Positions 1-5,824 are shown, counted from the stretch's first letter. The stretch: DNA of 6,765 nucleotides from Marinilabiliaceae bacterium (GCA_027010905.1 JALVBA010000275.1:1-6765), one strand, 5' to 3'. Numbers and translations are program-made. The notes: generated from the sequence alone by a model not told the origin.

Positions 1-107
1 TTAAAATACTAATTATCAGGGATTTAACCTAATTTTTTAACACTTTATTTTGCTGATTTTCAACATTTTATGTGTGTTTTTAACGAACTATTGTTAAAAG
101 AAAAAGT

Positions 108-115
108 TATTTTTG
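108..115 (+). promoter_or_regulatory. possible -7 promoter box for the RHS-toxin/immunity pair
   Basis: TATTTTTG matches the Bacteroidota -7 consensus TAnnTTTG at every fixed position. No good TTTG -33 box lies 19-21 bases upstream; the nearest TTG (91-93) is only 14 bases away. If used, transcription would begin about ten bases before the ATG at 133, which fits that start and not the in-frame ATG at 70. The region is AT-rich, so a chance match is quite possible. Confidence 0.25.
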
Positions 116-132
116 AGGGAGTTACAAAAATT

Positions 133-1014
133 ATGGGCTGCAGAAAACTTGCATATAGTGATTTTAAGAGTACTACTTTTTTGAGAGTAGTGAAATCCGG
201 CGAACATCAAAAAAGTTACGTAAACTGGTATGATTATGGGGCGAGGTTCTATGATGCGGCGTTGGGGCGTTTTCATACTATTGATCCTTTAGCAATGATA
301 TTCCAAAGTTACACTCCTTATCAATACGGTTTAAACAATCCTTTGCGATTTGAAGATTGGGAAGGAATGGGGCCTGGTGATAGAGTTAAAGTTGCGAAGA
401 GCTATGTTGGCACACCTTATGCGCAAGTTGGAAACACAGGTGTCTTGAACAGGTCTGGTCAAACGGTTTTGTCAGGAGGGTTAAGATATTTAGATTGTTC
501 AGAGTTTGTTTATAGGGTATTAGAGTCTGATGGTTTGGTAACAAATAGAGGTGGAAATACTGCTAGTCTTGTTACTGAATTTAGTAATTCTGAAGAATGG
601 ATAAAAAACAATAGTCCAGAGATAGGAGATGTTTTCTTATGGAGAAAAGGCACAAAAGGTCATACAGGAATAGTTACTGGAGTGCAGACAGATGAAGAAG
701 GAAATATTACTGGAGTTGAGATCACACATGCTAAAGGCACTGATTATGGAACGGTTACTGAAGTAAAACCATTAAGCTACTTTGCAGAACATTGGGGATG
801 GAAAGGGTTTTTCAGACCGGTTACTGAGTTCAGACCTGAAAAAATCGAAAGAAAAGAGGGGGAAACAACCGAAGAATGGTTTGCAAGAGCTGCAAACAAT
901 CTTAAAAGGTATAATGCTAGCCTTGAAATTCAAAGAAGGAAGCGTGAGGCTAAGAAGAAGGAGCGAGAGAGAAGAAGAAAGGAGCGAGAGGAAAGAAAAA
1001 AGAAAAGTGATTAA
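133..1014 (+). CDS. orphan RHS-core tip with NlpC/P60-type peptidase toxin domain
   Basis: Predicted peptidoglycan-cleaving polymorphic toxin, 293 aa from the ATG at 133. I prefer this start to the in-frame ATG at 70 because the protein then opens with MGCRKLAY followed by LRVV, an opening I recall from short Bacteroidota RHS-tip proteins. In-frame stops at 10-12 and 25-27 show it is not the cut end of a long RHS gene. Residues 32-54 carry the RHS-associated core (YDYGARFYDAALGRF, then DPLA), and DWEGM stands where DPDGM is usual. Residues about 81-229 fit the NlpC/P60 fold: DCSEF with the candidate nucleophile Cys122, GHTGIV with His177, ITHA with His199. Residues 236-293 form a Lys/Arg/Glu-rich, probably helical tail. 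The short FNGKExD segment normally before the core is missing, so the core is shrunken. Delivery route and exact bond cut are unknown; a cell-wall amidase or endopeptidase is inferred. Confidence 0.8.
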   Translation: MGCRKLAYSDFKSTTFLRVVKSGEHQKSYVNWYDYGARFYDAALGRFHTIDPLAMIFQSYTPYQYGLNNPLRFEDWEGMGPGDRVKVAKSYVGTPYAQVGNTGVLNRSGQTVLSGGLRYLDCSEFVYRVLESDGLVTNRGGNTASLVTEFSNSEEWIKNNSPEIGDVFLWRKGTKGHTGIVTGVQTDEEGNITGVEITHAKGTDYGTVTEVKPLSYFAEHWGWKGFFRPVTEFRPEKIERKEGETTEEWFARAANNLKRYNASLEIQRRKREAKKKERERRRKEREERKKKSD

Positions 1015-1820
1015 TGATGAAAATTTTAAAAATAACGATAGTATTTTTAGTAACATTTAATATGAGTGCTCAGGATATGGACTTGCCAAAAGGAGCCGTA
1101 TGGCACGGCATTGAATACCAACTGTCCAAAGAGAAGAAGATGGAACTCCTATCTGATGTCAATGAAGATTTGTTTTACTATTTGAAGGATAACGAGCTAT
1201 TAGAAACTAACATCAAAAACTTTCATTTTCTTGATCTGAATGGGGATAAAATACTTGACTTTATCTATGTGGGTTATGCAGGAGGGGAGCAACCTTCGAC
1301 AATAGCTTTTACGCAAAATGAGAAGGGTTACTTTAAAAGGGTTTTTGAAACTATAGGTGTAATTTACGAAGTAAACAATATTAGCCTTGTTGAAGGAGGT
1401 CTCATATTTAAAGTAGTTAAAAATGATGAGTGTTACGACTGTTTAGGGGTCAGTAATTCAATCACTTATTTAAGTAATAAAAGTGTCTTTACCGAAGTAG
1501 AAAGATTGAATTTTACAGAAAATACAGAGATTCCAAAAATTATCTTTAGGAAGCAATTTAAGGTGATAAACCCCAAATGCTATTTGCGTTCAAAACCAGT
1601 TGTGGATAATGATGGGACACAGCCGGATGTTTTATTCGGTAATGTTGTTGCTGAATATGGTTTGGGAACCCAGGGATATGCTTTTGCCAGCAAGGAAGAT
1701 GATACTGGGCTTATCTGGTGGTTTGTTGCAGTTAAGTATAATGAAAGCATCAAGGCTATTTTTCAAGAGAAGAAAGGATACAATTTAGGTTGGATGAGTA
1801 GTAGGTATTTGAAAGAGTAA
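1014..1820 (+). CDS. exported SH3-domain protein, candidate immunity protein for the upstream RHS toxin
   Basis: A 268-aa protein of no family I can name exactly. Residues 1-20 are a signal peptide (Lys-containing n-region, hydrophobic core ITIVFLVTF, ending SAQ), so the mature protein should be periplasmic, or outside the cell if exported further. Residues 70-90 hold FLDLNGDKILDFIYVG, whose Asp74-Asn76-Asp78-Asp82 spacing resembles the calcium-binding loops of VCBS/FG-GAP-type domains. Residues about 182-268 look like a bacterial SH3-type domain (CYLRSKP near the start, WWFVAV in the middle, GWMSSRYL at the end). Its ATG shares one base with the toxin stop (TAATG), implying translational coupling. 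A wall-cleaving toxin needs a neutraliser in the periplasm, and both the signal peptide and the coupling fit that role. There is a second possible Met at 1017. It could instead be a wall-binding accessory protein; the immunity role is inferred. Confidence 0.75.
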   Translation: MMKILKITIVFLVTFNMSAQDMDLPKGAVWHGIEYQLSKEKKMELLSDVNEDLFYYLKDNELLETNIKNFHFLDLNGDKILDFIYVGYAGGEQPSTIAFTQNEKGYFKRVFETIGVIYEVNNISLVEGGLIFKVVKNDECYDCLGVSNSITYLSNKSVFTEVERLNFTENTEIPKIIFRKQFKVINPKCYLRSKPVVDNDGTQPDVLFGNVVAEYGLGTQGYAFASKEDDTGLIWWFVAVKYNESIKAIFQEKKGYNLGWMSSRYLKE

Positions 1821-1844
1821 TGGTACTCCGCTACCGCACAAATC

Positions 1845-1865
1845 CCTGTCTGCCGGCCAGGCAGG
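1845..1865. repeat. REP-like imperfect palindrome between convergent genes
   Basis: CCTGTCTG (1845-1852) pairs with CAGGCAGG (1858-1865) around a CCGGC loop: eight pairs, one of them G-U. The half-motif CAGGCAG recurs at 1889-1895. From memory, palindromes of this CTGCC/GGCAG type are dispersed through many Bacteroidota genomes. No T-run follows, so it does not look like a terminator by itself. Confidence 0.6.
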
Positions 1866-1922
1866 CTTTCGCGTGGGATAGTAACAAACAGGCAGTAGTA
1901 GGATTAAAAATAGAGATAGTAA

Positions 1923-1944
1923 AGCCCGGCAGCGATGTTGGGCT
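1923..1944. terminator. bidirectional terminator-like hairpin between convergent genes
   Basis: AGCCCGGCA (1923-1931) pairs with TGTTGGGCT (1936-1944) over nine pairs, two of them G-U, closed by a GCGA tetraloop of GNRA type. On the plus strand it is followed by ATTTAATTT, on the minus strand by TTTACT. It sits 102 bases after the immunity gene and 2 bases past the end of the minus-strand toxin gene, so it could end both transcripts. The U-tracts are short, so efficiency is uncertain. Confidence 0.6.
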
Positions 1945-1946
1945 AT

Positions 1947-2282
1947 TTAATTTATTAAGTCTGCTTTTTTAAGCAACTCAAGAATCTGTTCTTTAGTAAT
2001 GTTTTCAAGTTGGCTTTTGTCGTATATAAAGACCAGGTAAACCTCATTATCTTTGGTAACCAAATATGTTATAATCCTTGCGCCGCCAGACTTGCCCTTG
2101 CCTTTTGAGGTGATGGCTAAACGAATTTTATGAATACCATATCCTAAGTGTATACCGGAATCCGGTTCTTTTTCGAGAGTGTTAATAAGTTCTTTTAAGT
2201 CAGCCTTTAGAGAAGGGTGTTTTTTGTAAAGCTTCTTAAAAGACTTTTTAAAGTCAGGAGTTAGATATACGCTATAGCTCAT
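1947..2282 (-). CDS. RelE/ParE-superfamily toxin of a type II toxin-antitoxin pair
   Basis: A 111-aa basic protein, the usual size for this family. It shows the expected order: an N-terminal strand and helical pair rich in Lys (FKKSFKKLYKKHPSL, residues 11-25), then KIRLAI (52-57), GKGKSGGARIITY (61-73) and a late strand VYLVFIYDKS (81-90). The GKSGGxRII segment is typical of the RelE/HigB-like branch, whose members usually cut mRNA at the ribosome; related ParE proteins poison gyrase, and I cannot decide between them from sequence. Basic residues in 61-69, Arg69 and Tyr87 are candidate functional residues. The start at 2282 lies inside the antitoxin gene, an 11-base overlap implying coupled translation. 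The gene ends two bases before the shared terminator-like hairpin. In its setting it probably stabilises the neighbouring mobile element. Confidence 0.85.
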   Translation of the reverse strand: MSYSVYLTPDFKKSFKKLYKKHPSLKADLKELINTLEKEPDSGIHLGYGIHKIRLAITSKGKGKSGGARIITYLVTKDNEVYLVFIYDKSQLENITKEQILELLKKADLIN

Positions 2283-2472
2283 TTAAAAAGTCGTTAACCG
2301 ATTGCTTTTCTATTTTGCCTTCCTTCATCATTTTAATTTGATTAAGGCTGTTTTGTAGTTCAGTTAAAGACCTCTTATTAGCTTCCGGCACTTCTACGTA
2401 GTCCAGTGTTTTTATAAACTCCAGGAATGCATGGAATTTATTGTCGTTTATATTTAAAGTCAGTTGCTTCAT
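2272..2472 (-). CDS. small antitoxin paired with the RelE/ParE-like toxin
   Basis: A 66-aa protein directly upstream of, and overlapping, the toxin gene. It opens with a strand (KQLTLNI), then a helix and second strand (FHAFLEFIKTLDYVEV, residues 13-28). It ends in a charged, probably flexible segment (about 42-66) finishing in VNDFLNEL, the kind of tail that type II antitoxins lay across RelE-fold toxins. I see no full ribbon-helix-helix, HTH or AbrB domain, so it may not bind DNA alone; the XRE gene just upstream could supply repression. The role rests mainly on size, overlap and partner. Its leader is A-rich with no clear Shine-Dalgarno site. Confidence 0.75.
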   Translation of the reverse strand: MKQLTLNINDNKFHAFLEFIKTLDYVEVPEANKRSLTELQNSLNQIKMMKEGKIEKQSVNDFLNEL

Positions 2473-2483
2473 TTTTACATGTT

Positions 2484-2819
2484 TTATCCGGCGTAAGCCT
2501 GTTTTGCTTTATAATCACGAATAGCCAGGTCAAGGAATTTAATAATCATATTTTTGGTGTCCCCGCCCATGTTTTGAATCGCCTCAAATTTTTTGAACAG
2601 CTCTTTGTCCTTTATCTGGGTAGTATCATCGCTCAACAGGGCATCGGCAGAAACCCCCAGGGCATCAGCAATAGCCTTCAGTGCATTAGCCGGAGGGATA
2701 CTTGTACCCAGTTCATACCTTGAAAGGCTCTTTACATTTATTTCGGCAGCTTTAGCCAAATCATTTTGAGAAATGTTTCTTTGCTGTCTTATCAACCTTA
2801 TTCGCTCAGAAATAGTCAT
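2484..2819 (-). CDS. XRE-family HTH transcriptional regulator
   Basis: A 111-aa DNA-binding protein. Residues about 6-61 form the Cro/C1-type five-helix domain: ISQNDLAKAAEINVKSLSRYE covers the HTH, followed by IPPANALKAIADALGVSADALL. Residues 70-108 are a helical region (DKELFKKFEAIQ and NMIIKFLDLAIRDYKAKQ) that probably serves dimerisation. The gene ends 11 bases before the antitoxin start, so regulator, antitoxin and toxin likely share one transcript. It is transcribed away from the primase gene, across a 158-base spacer with promoter-like boxes on both strands. That is the usual place for an element's master repressor. It could control the toxin operon, the primase promoter, or both. Confidence 0.9.
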   Translation of the reverse strand: MTISERIRLIRQQRNISQNDLAKAAEINVKSLSRYELGTSIPPANALKAIADALGVSADALLSDDTTQIKDKELFKKFEAIQNMGGDTKNMIIKFLDLAIRDYKAKQAYAG

Positions 2820-2867
2820 AATCGAGAATTATTAAAACTTAAAACCCTTAATCGTACTGCTATTCGA

Positions 2868-2875
2868 CAAAATTA
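2868..2875 (-). promoter_or_regulatory. likely -7 box for the regulator/antitoxin/toxin operon
   Basis: Read on the minus strand this is TAATTTTG, a full match to TAnnTTTG, 48 bases before the regulator start. No clear TTTG sits 19-21 bases upstream on that strand, so the call rests on one box plus its position. Confidence 0.4.
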
Positions 2876-2907
2876 AGAAAAAATCTGATAAAAATCTTTT
2901 AAAAGTC

Positions 2908-2938
2908 TTGTTGGTGAATCTCAAATTGCATACTTTTG
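2908..2938 (+). promoter_or_regulatory. promoter for the primase-helicase gene
   Basis: TACTTTTG (2931-2938) matches the Bacteroidota -7 consensus TAnnTTTG exactly. A TTG at 2908-2910 lies 20 bases upstream, the right distance for the -33 box. Transcription would start around 2945, leaving a leader of about 30 bases that is T-rich just before the ATG. A small inverted repeat, TTTG-GGA-CAAA (2935-2945), overlaps the box and could be a repressor half-site pair; that part is weak. Confidence 0.55.
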
Positions 2939-2977
2939 GGACAAATGTGAGAATGAATATTTTTTAATTTTTTTTTA

Positions 2978-5752
2978 ATGGAAATCAAAGACATCAAATC
3001 CCGGCTTACCATCCACGCAGTCCTAAACCACTATAACCTACAACCCAACCGGAACAACATGCTAAAATGCCCATTCCACGAAGATGATAAGCCAAGCATG
3101 AAAACCTACCCCAACACAAATACTTTTAACTGCTTTGGCTGTTCAGCTAATGGTGATGTTATTGAGTTTATCCAGAAGAAAGAAAACTGCAATAAACGTC
3201 AGGCACTATTAAAAGCTACTGAACTATGCGGAGGAATATCTGAAACCAATAACAATCCGGTACAGGCCAAGAGCCAACCTGAAGAGCAGGTTAGTAACAC
3301 TGAAATCCTCACTAAGATATTTACCTACTTTAAAAACGGATTGAACAGTGGAACAGCTAAACGTGCCACAGAATATTTGGAAAGTCGTGGTTTTTCTCTT
3401 CCCCTCTTGGGAGAAGCCGGATGGGAGCCCGGCTACAACTCAGGCCAGTTCCATCACCGGGGCAAACTAAGTGAAGCAGATCAGAAAGCTTGTGTCAATG
3501 CAGGTTTGTTAATCCCTTACAATGGAAGTGTTCCCAATGCAAACGGAACCACATACACTGCTTTTGCAAAAGAGTGCATCATGTTCCCCTTGAAAGATGA
3601 AACTGGAAATATAGTAAGTCTATATGGTAGGTCGATAACTGATAGCAAGAACAGCAGGCATTTTTATACGGCCAACAGGACTGGACTTTATCCAAATTAT
3701 CCCAACCCAAACACAACTAAACTAATCCTAACCGAAGCGATAATAGATGCAGCTACCTTACTGCAAACCAGCCCCATCCCAACCTTCCCCAAAGGGGAAG
3801 GAGTTAGTATCCTGTCATTATACGGAACAAACGGCCTAACAAAGGAGCATCTGCAAGCAATTAAGGGACTGCAAAACTTACAGGAGATTATCTTCTTTTT
3901 TGATGGCGACAAAGCCGGAAATGAAGCCATAGAAAAGTATCAAAAGCAGTTAAGCAAAGAGTTACCACTTGTCAAACTATCAGCAGTAGAAACTCCGGAA
4001 GGGGAAGACATCAATAGTTTGTATGTGAATTACGATAAGGATGCATTGCTACAATTAATCGATGAAAGAAAGGAACCAGCCCCTCTAAATCTTCCGTCAG
4101 CTGACGGAGAGGCTTTAACTAACCAAGCAGCAAATCAATCTTCTCCCCTTGGGGGAGACCGAGAGGGGCTTCTCGTTACCACCAATCCCGACTTTATTAC
4201 TTACACCACAGAGGAATTACAAATTATTATCCTTGGCGGAATCAACTTACAACAAATCGACAGGCTCAGGCTGACCCTGAAAATAAGCCGTACCAACTCA
4301 AACAATCCGTTGCACTCTATCAGGCATACCCTGGATCTGTACCACAGTGATTACTTAGAAAGGTTCATAAACAAAGCCAGCGAACAACTGGAAACCGGAA
4401 CTACTATTTTAAGAAGAGCCATAGCAGAGCTAACCAACCGGATAGAGCAATACCGTTTAAGCAGGATAGAGAGCCTGAAAGAGAAACGACCACAGGAAAG
4501 GCAGTTGACAGGACAGAGGCAACGTATGGCTATAAAATACTTGAGTTCTCCCAAGCTGATGCAGCGTACAAATGAAGATATCGGCCGTACCGGAATGATA
4601 GGAGAAGAGAACAACCGTTTGTTAATGTACCTTGTTTTTACATCGAGGTTACGGGAACAACCCTTACATATTATTAGCTTAGGAGCTTCGGGAACCGGCA
4701 AGACCTACCTGCAGGAGAAAGTGAGCGAGCTGATACCGGAGCACCACAAGCTTGAAATCACCATCTTATCAGAGAATGCCTTTTATTACTTCGGTCAGCA
4801 GGAGTTGAAAAACAAACTGATACTTATCGAAGATATGGACGGAGCAGAAAATGTGCTCTATCCCTTGCGAGAGCTGCAAAGCAAAAAGAAAATAAGTAAA
4901 ACCATACCTATCAAAGACAGCAAAGGCAATCTTAAAACCATCACCATGAAAGTAGAAGGTCCGATCAGCCTGGCCGGAACAACCACCAAAGAGAAGCTTT
5001 ACGAAGACAACGCCAACCGCAGTTTATTGATTTACCTTGACAGCAGCAAACAACATAAAGAGCACATTATGACCTATCAGAGAAAACTCAGTGCCGGAAA
5101 AATAGCCACCAAAGAAGAAAAGCAACTCATTGAGTTCTTTAAGGACATGCAAACCATCCTAAAACCCATCAAGGTCAAGAATCCTTATGCAGAATACCTG
5201 ATAATCCCGGAGCATGTGTTTAAGCCATTAAGAACCAACTCGCATTATTTGGTATTTATAGAAACCATTACCTTTTATCACCAATACCAACGGGAAGTAA
5301 AAACTGATACTTCAACAGGAGAAAGATTCATCGAAACTACCCTTGAAGATATCCGGTGGGCAAACATACTTTTAAAGGAAGTGCTTTTAGCCAAAGCGGA
5401 TGAACTGAGTGGTGAATGCAGGAGGTTCCTTGAAAACTTAAAAGGTTGGTTAAACAGCAATAAGAAAGAGAGCTTTTATAAAAGTGAAATACGTGAAGCC
5501 TTCAGGATGAACCCTAATAATTTGAAGTATTATCTGTCACTGCTTTTAAGGTACAACCATTTAAAGATAGTTGGAGGTAACCGCCACAAATCAGGCTATG
5601 AATATGAAGTAGTAAACACAGAAGAATACAAAGAGCTAAACCAAAATCTCACAAATGCTCTAGATGCAGCACTTAACGATATTGAACAAAATTTAGTGGG
5701 TAGTGTGAATAATAAGCGGGTAATTAACGCAGTTACCCACTCAACCTATTAG
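2978..5752 (+). CDS. CHC2 zinc finger / TOPRIM primase fused to a P-loop ATPase
   Basis: Predicted replication protein of a mobile element, 924 aa. Residues 31-55 form a CHC2 zinc finger (Cys31, His34, Cys52, Cys55; CPFHEDDKPS, then CFGC), as in DnaG-type primases. Residues about 246-345 are the TOPRIM domain, with Glu253 in LILTEAIIDA and Asp309/Asp311 in FFFDGDKAG. A low-complexity linker follows (about 362-405). Residues about 540-690 are an ATPase: Walker A GASGTGKT (569-576), Walker B LILIEDMDG (614-622), sensor-like SLAGTTT, and a possible arginine finger Arg681 in ANRSLLIYLD. Residues about 815-880 look like a winged helix. Primer synthesis plus DNA unwinding is inferred from this domain order. 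Three palindromic elements are read in frame, at residues 140-152, 265-276 (inside the TOPRIM fold) and 367-398. The last codons overlap the AGTGGGTAA repeats. There is no clear Shine-Dalgarno site before the ATG, only a T-rich leader. Confidence 0.85.
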   Translation: MEIKDIKSRLTIHAVLNHYNLQPNRNNMLKCPFHEDDKPSMKTYPNTNTFNCFGCSANGDVIEFIQKKENCNKRQALLKATELCGGISETNNNPVQAKSQPEEQVSNTEILTKIFTYFKNGLNSGTAKRATEYLESRGFSLPLLGEAGWEPGYNSGQFHHRGKLSEADQKACVNAGLLIPYNGSVPNANGTTYTAFAKECIMFPLKDETGNIVSLYGRSITDSKNSRHFYTANRTGLYPNYPNPNTTKLILTEAIIDAATLLQTSPIPTFPKGEGVSILSLYGTNGLTKEHLQAIKGLQNLQEIIFFFDGDKAGNEAIEKYQKQLSKELPLVKLSAVETPEGEDINSLYVNYDKDALLQLIDERKEPAPLNLPSADGEALTNQAANQSSPLGGDREGLLVTTNPDFITYTTEELQIIILGGINLQQIDRLRLTLKISRTNSNNPLHSIRHTLDLYHSDYLERFINKASEQLETGTTILRRAIAELTNRIEQYRLSRIESLKEKRPQERQLTGQRQRMAIKYLSSPKLMQRTNEDIGRTGMIGEENNRLLMYLVFTSRLREQPLHIISLGASGTGKTYLQEKVSELIPEHHKLEITILSENAFYYFGQQELKNKLILIEDMDGAENVLYPLRELQSKKKISKTIPIKDSKGNLKTITMKVEGPISLAGTTTKEKLYEDNANRSLLIYLDSSKQHKEHIMTYQRKLSAGKIATKEEKQLIEFFKDMQTILKPIKVKNPYAEYLIIPEHVFKPLRTNSHYLVFIETITFYHQYQREVKTDTSTGERFIETTLEDIRWANILLKEVLLAKADELSGECRRFLENLKGWLNSNKKESFYKSEIREAFRMNPNNLKYYLSLLLRYNHLKIVGGNRHKSGYEYEVVNTEEYKELNQNLTNALDAALNDIEQNLVGSVNNKRVINAVTHSTY
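3395..3434. repeat. in-frame palindromic insert A in the primase gene
   Basis: Two small hairpins lie back to back: CTTCCCC pairs with GGGAGAAG across 3398-3416 with one mismatch and a wobble, and AGCCGG (3415-3420) pairs perfectly with CCGGCT (3429-3434). The stretch encodes SLPLLGEAGWEPG, which sits between RGF and YNSGQFHH. From memory, homologues continue from the RG segment to the YNSGQFHH motif with a shorter link, so this reads as an insertion. It is the least regular of the three primase inserts. Confidence 0.5.
3783..3801. repeat. in-frame hairpin insert B inside the TOPRIM region
   Basis: CCTTCCCC (3783-3790) and GGGGAAGG (3794-3801) form a perfect eight-pair hairpin with an AAA loop. 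The surrounding codons read SPIPTFPKGEG (residues 265-275), between the conserved Glu253 strand and the LYGTNG strand of TOPRIM. The Pro/Gly-rich residues fit a surface loop. From memory, CCTTCCCCAAAGGGGAAGG-type hairpins are dispersed in Bacteroidota genomes. Confidence 0.65.
4078..4170. repeat. 93-bp composite palindromic insert C with 9-bp terminal inverted repeats
   Basis: AGCCCCTCT (4078-4086) and AGAGGGGCT (4162-4170) are perfect terminal inverted repeats. Inside lie TCCGTCAGCTGACGGA (4093-4108), a perfect 16-bp palindrome, and TCTCCCC/GGGGAGA (4142-4158), a seven-pair hairpin with a TTG loop. The length is 31 codons, the frame stays open, and the translation (residues 367-398) is a polar linker between the TOPRIM and ATPase halves. 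Its build, ends plus internal hairpins, resembles a tiny non-autonomous element that spreads inside genes without breaking them. I see no clear target-site duplication. Confidence 0.7.
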
Positions 5753-5780
5753 TAATCAGATCAAATAAGCCAGTGGGTAA
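5695..5780. repeat. alternating AGTGGGTAA repeats across the primase-recombinase junction
   Basis: AGTGGGTA (5695-5702, plus), TTACCCACT (5733-5741, minus) and AGTGGGTAA (5772-5780, plus) are spaced 39 bp centre to centre, in alternating orientation. A variant plus copy, GCGGGTAATT, lies at 5716-5725. The middle copy can pair with either outer copy (8 or 9 pairs, loops of 31 and 30 bases), giving two mutually exclusive hairpins. The array spans the last primase codons and the spacer before the recombinase. Binding sites for the recombinase or an accessory factor, or an RNA switch ahead of the recombinase gene, are both possible. Confidence 0.55.
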
Positions 5781-5824
5781 TTGGATAGCCGGAATGCACG
5801 GCAGGGGTATAAAAAAACATCGTA

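Larger units (their letters stand above)
1820..1972 (+). other. possible 50-codon ORF or RHS-locus debris after the immunity gene
   Basis: An ATG at 1820 overlaps the immunity gene stop as TAATG and opens 50 codons ending at 1972. It runs through the REP-like palindrome, which gives CLPARQAF, through the hairpin at 1923-1944 and into the 3' end of the convergent toxin gene. I recognise no domain. The antisense overlap and the palindrome-derived residues argue against a real protein. A more likely reading is scar sequence left by displaced RHS tips, or chance. Confidence 0.2.

Noticed and set aside
70..132. In-frame N-terminal extension of the RHS-tip gene from the ATG at 70
   Set aside because: The 21 extra residues show no RHS features. 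The MGCRKL opening at 133 fits short RHS-tip proteins as I recall them, and a promoter-like box lies inside the extension.
172..191. ACTACT/AGTAGT inverted repeat near the start of the RHS-tip gene
   Set aside because: Six pairs with an eight-base AT-rich loop inside coding sequence; easily a chance match.
772..1060. ORFs on both strands (94 and 92 codons) over the toxin's tail
   Set aside because: The purine-rich tail removes stop codons in other frames. The products are low-complexity Leu/Ser or Lys/Arg runs.
2427..2723. 98-codon plus-strand ORF opposite the antitoxin and XRE genes
   Set aside because: It is antisense to two well-supported genes, has no recognisable domain, and its Cys/Phe-rich composition is typical of a shadow frame.
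3697..4701. Minus-strand ORFs (3697-3930 and 4351-4701) inside the primase gene
   Set aside because: They run antisense to a long gene with conserved motifs and have no domain of their own.
5788..5802. GCCG/CGGC mini-hairpin before the recombinase start
   Set aside because: Only four pairs and no second copy. It is not enough to call a riboswitch or terminator.
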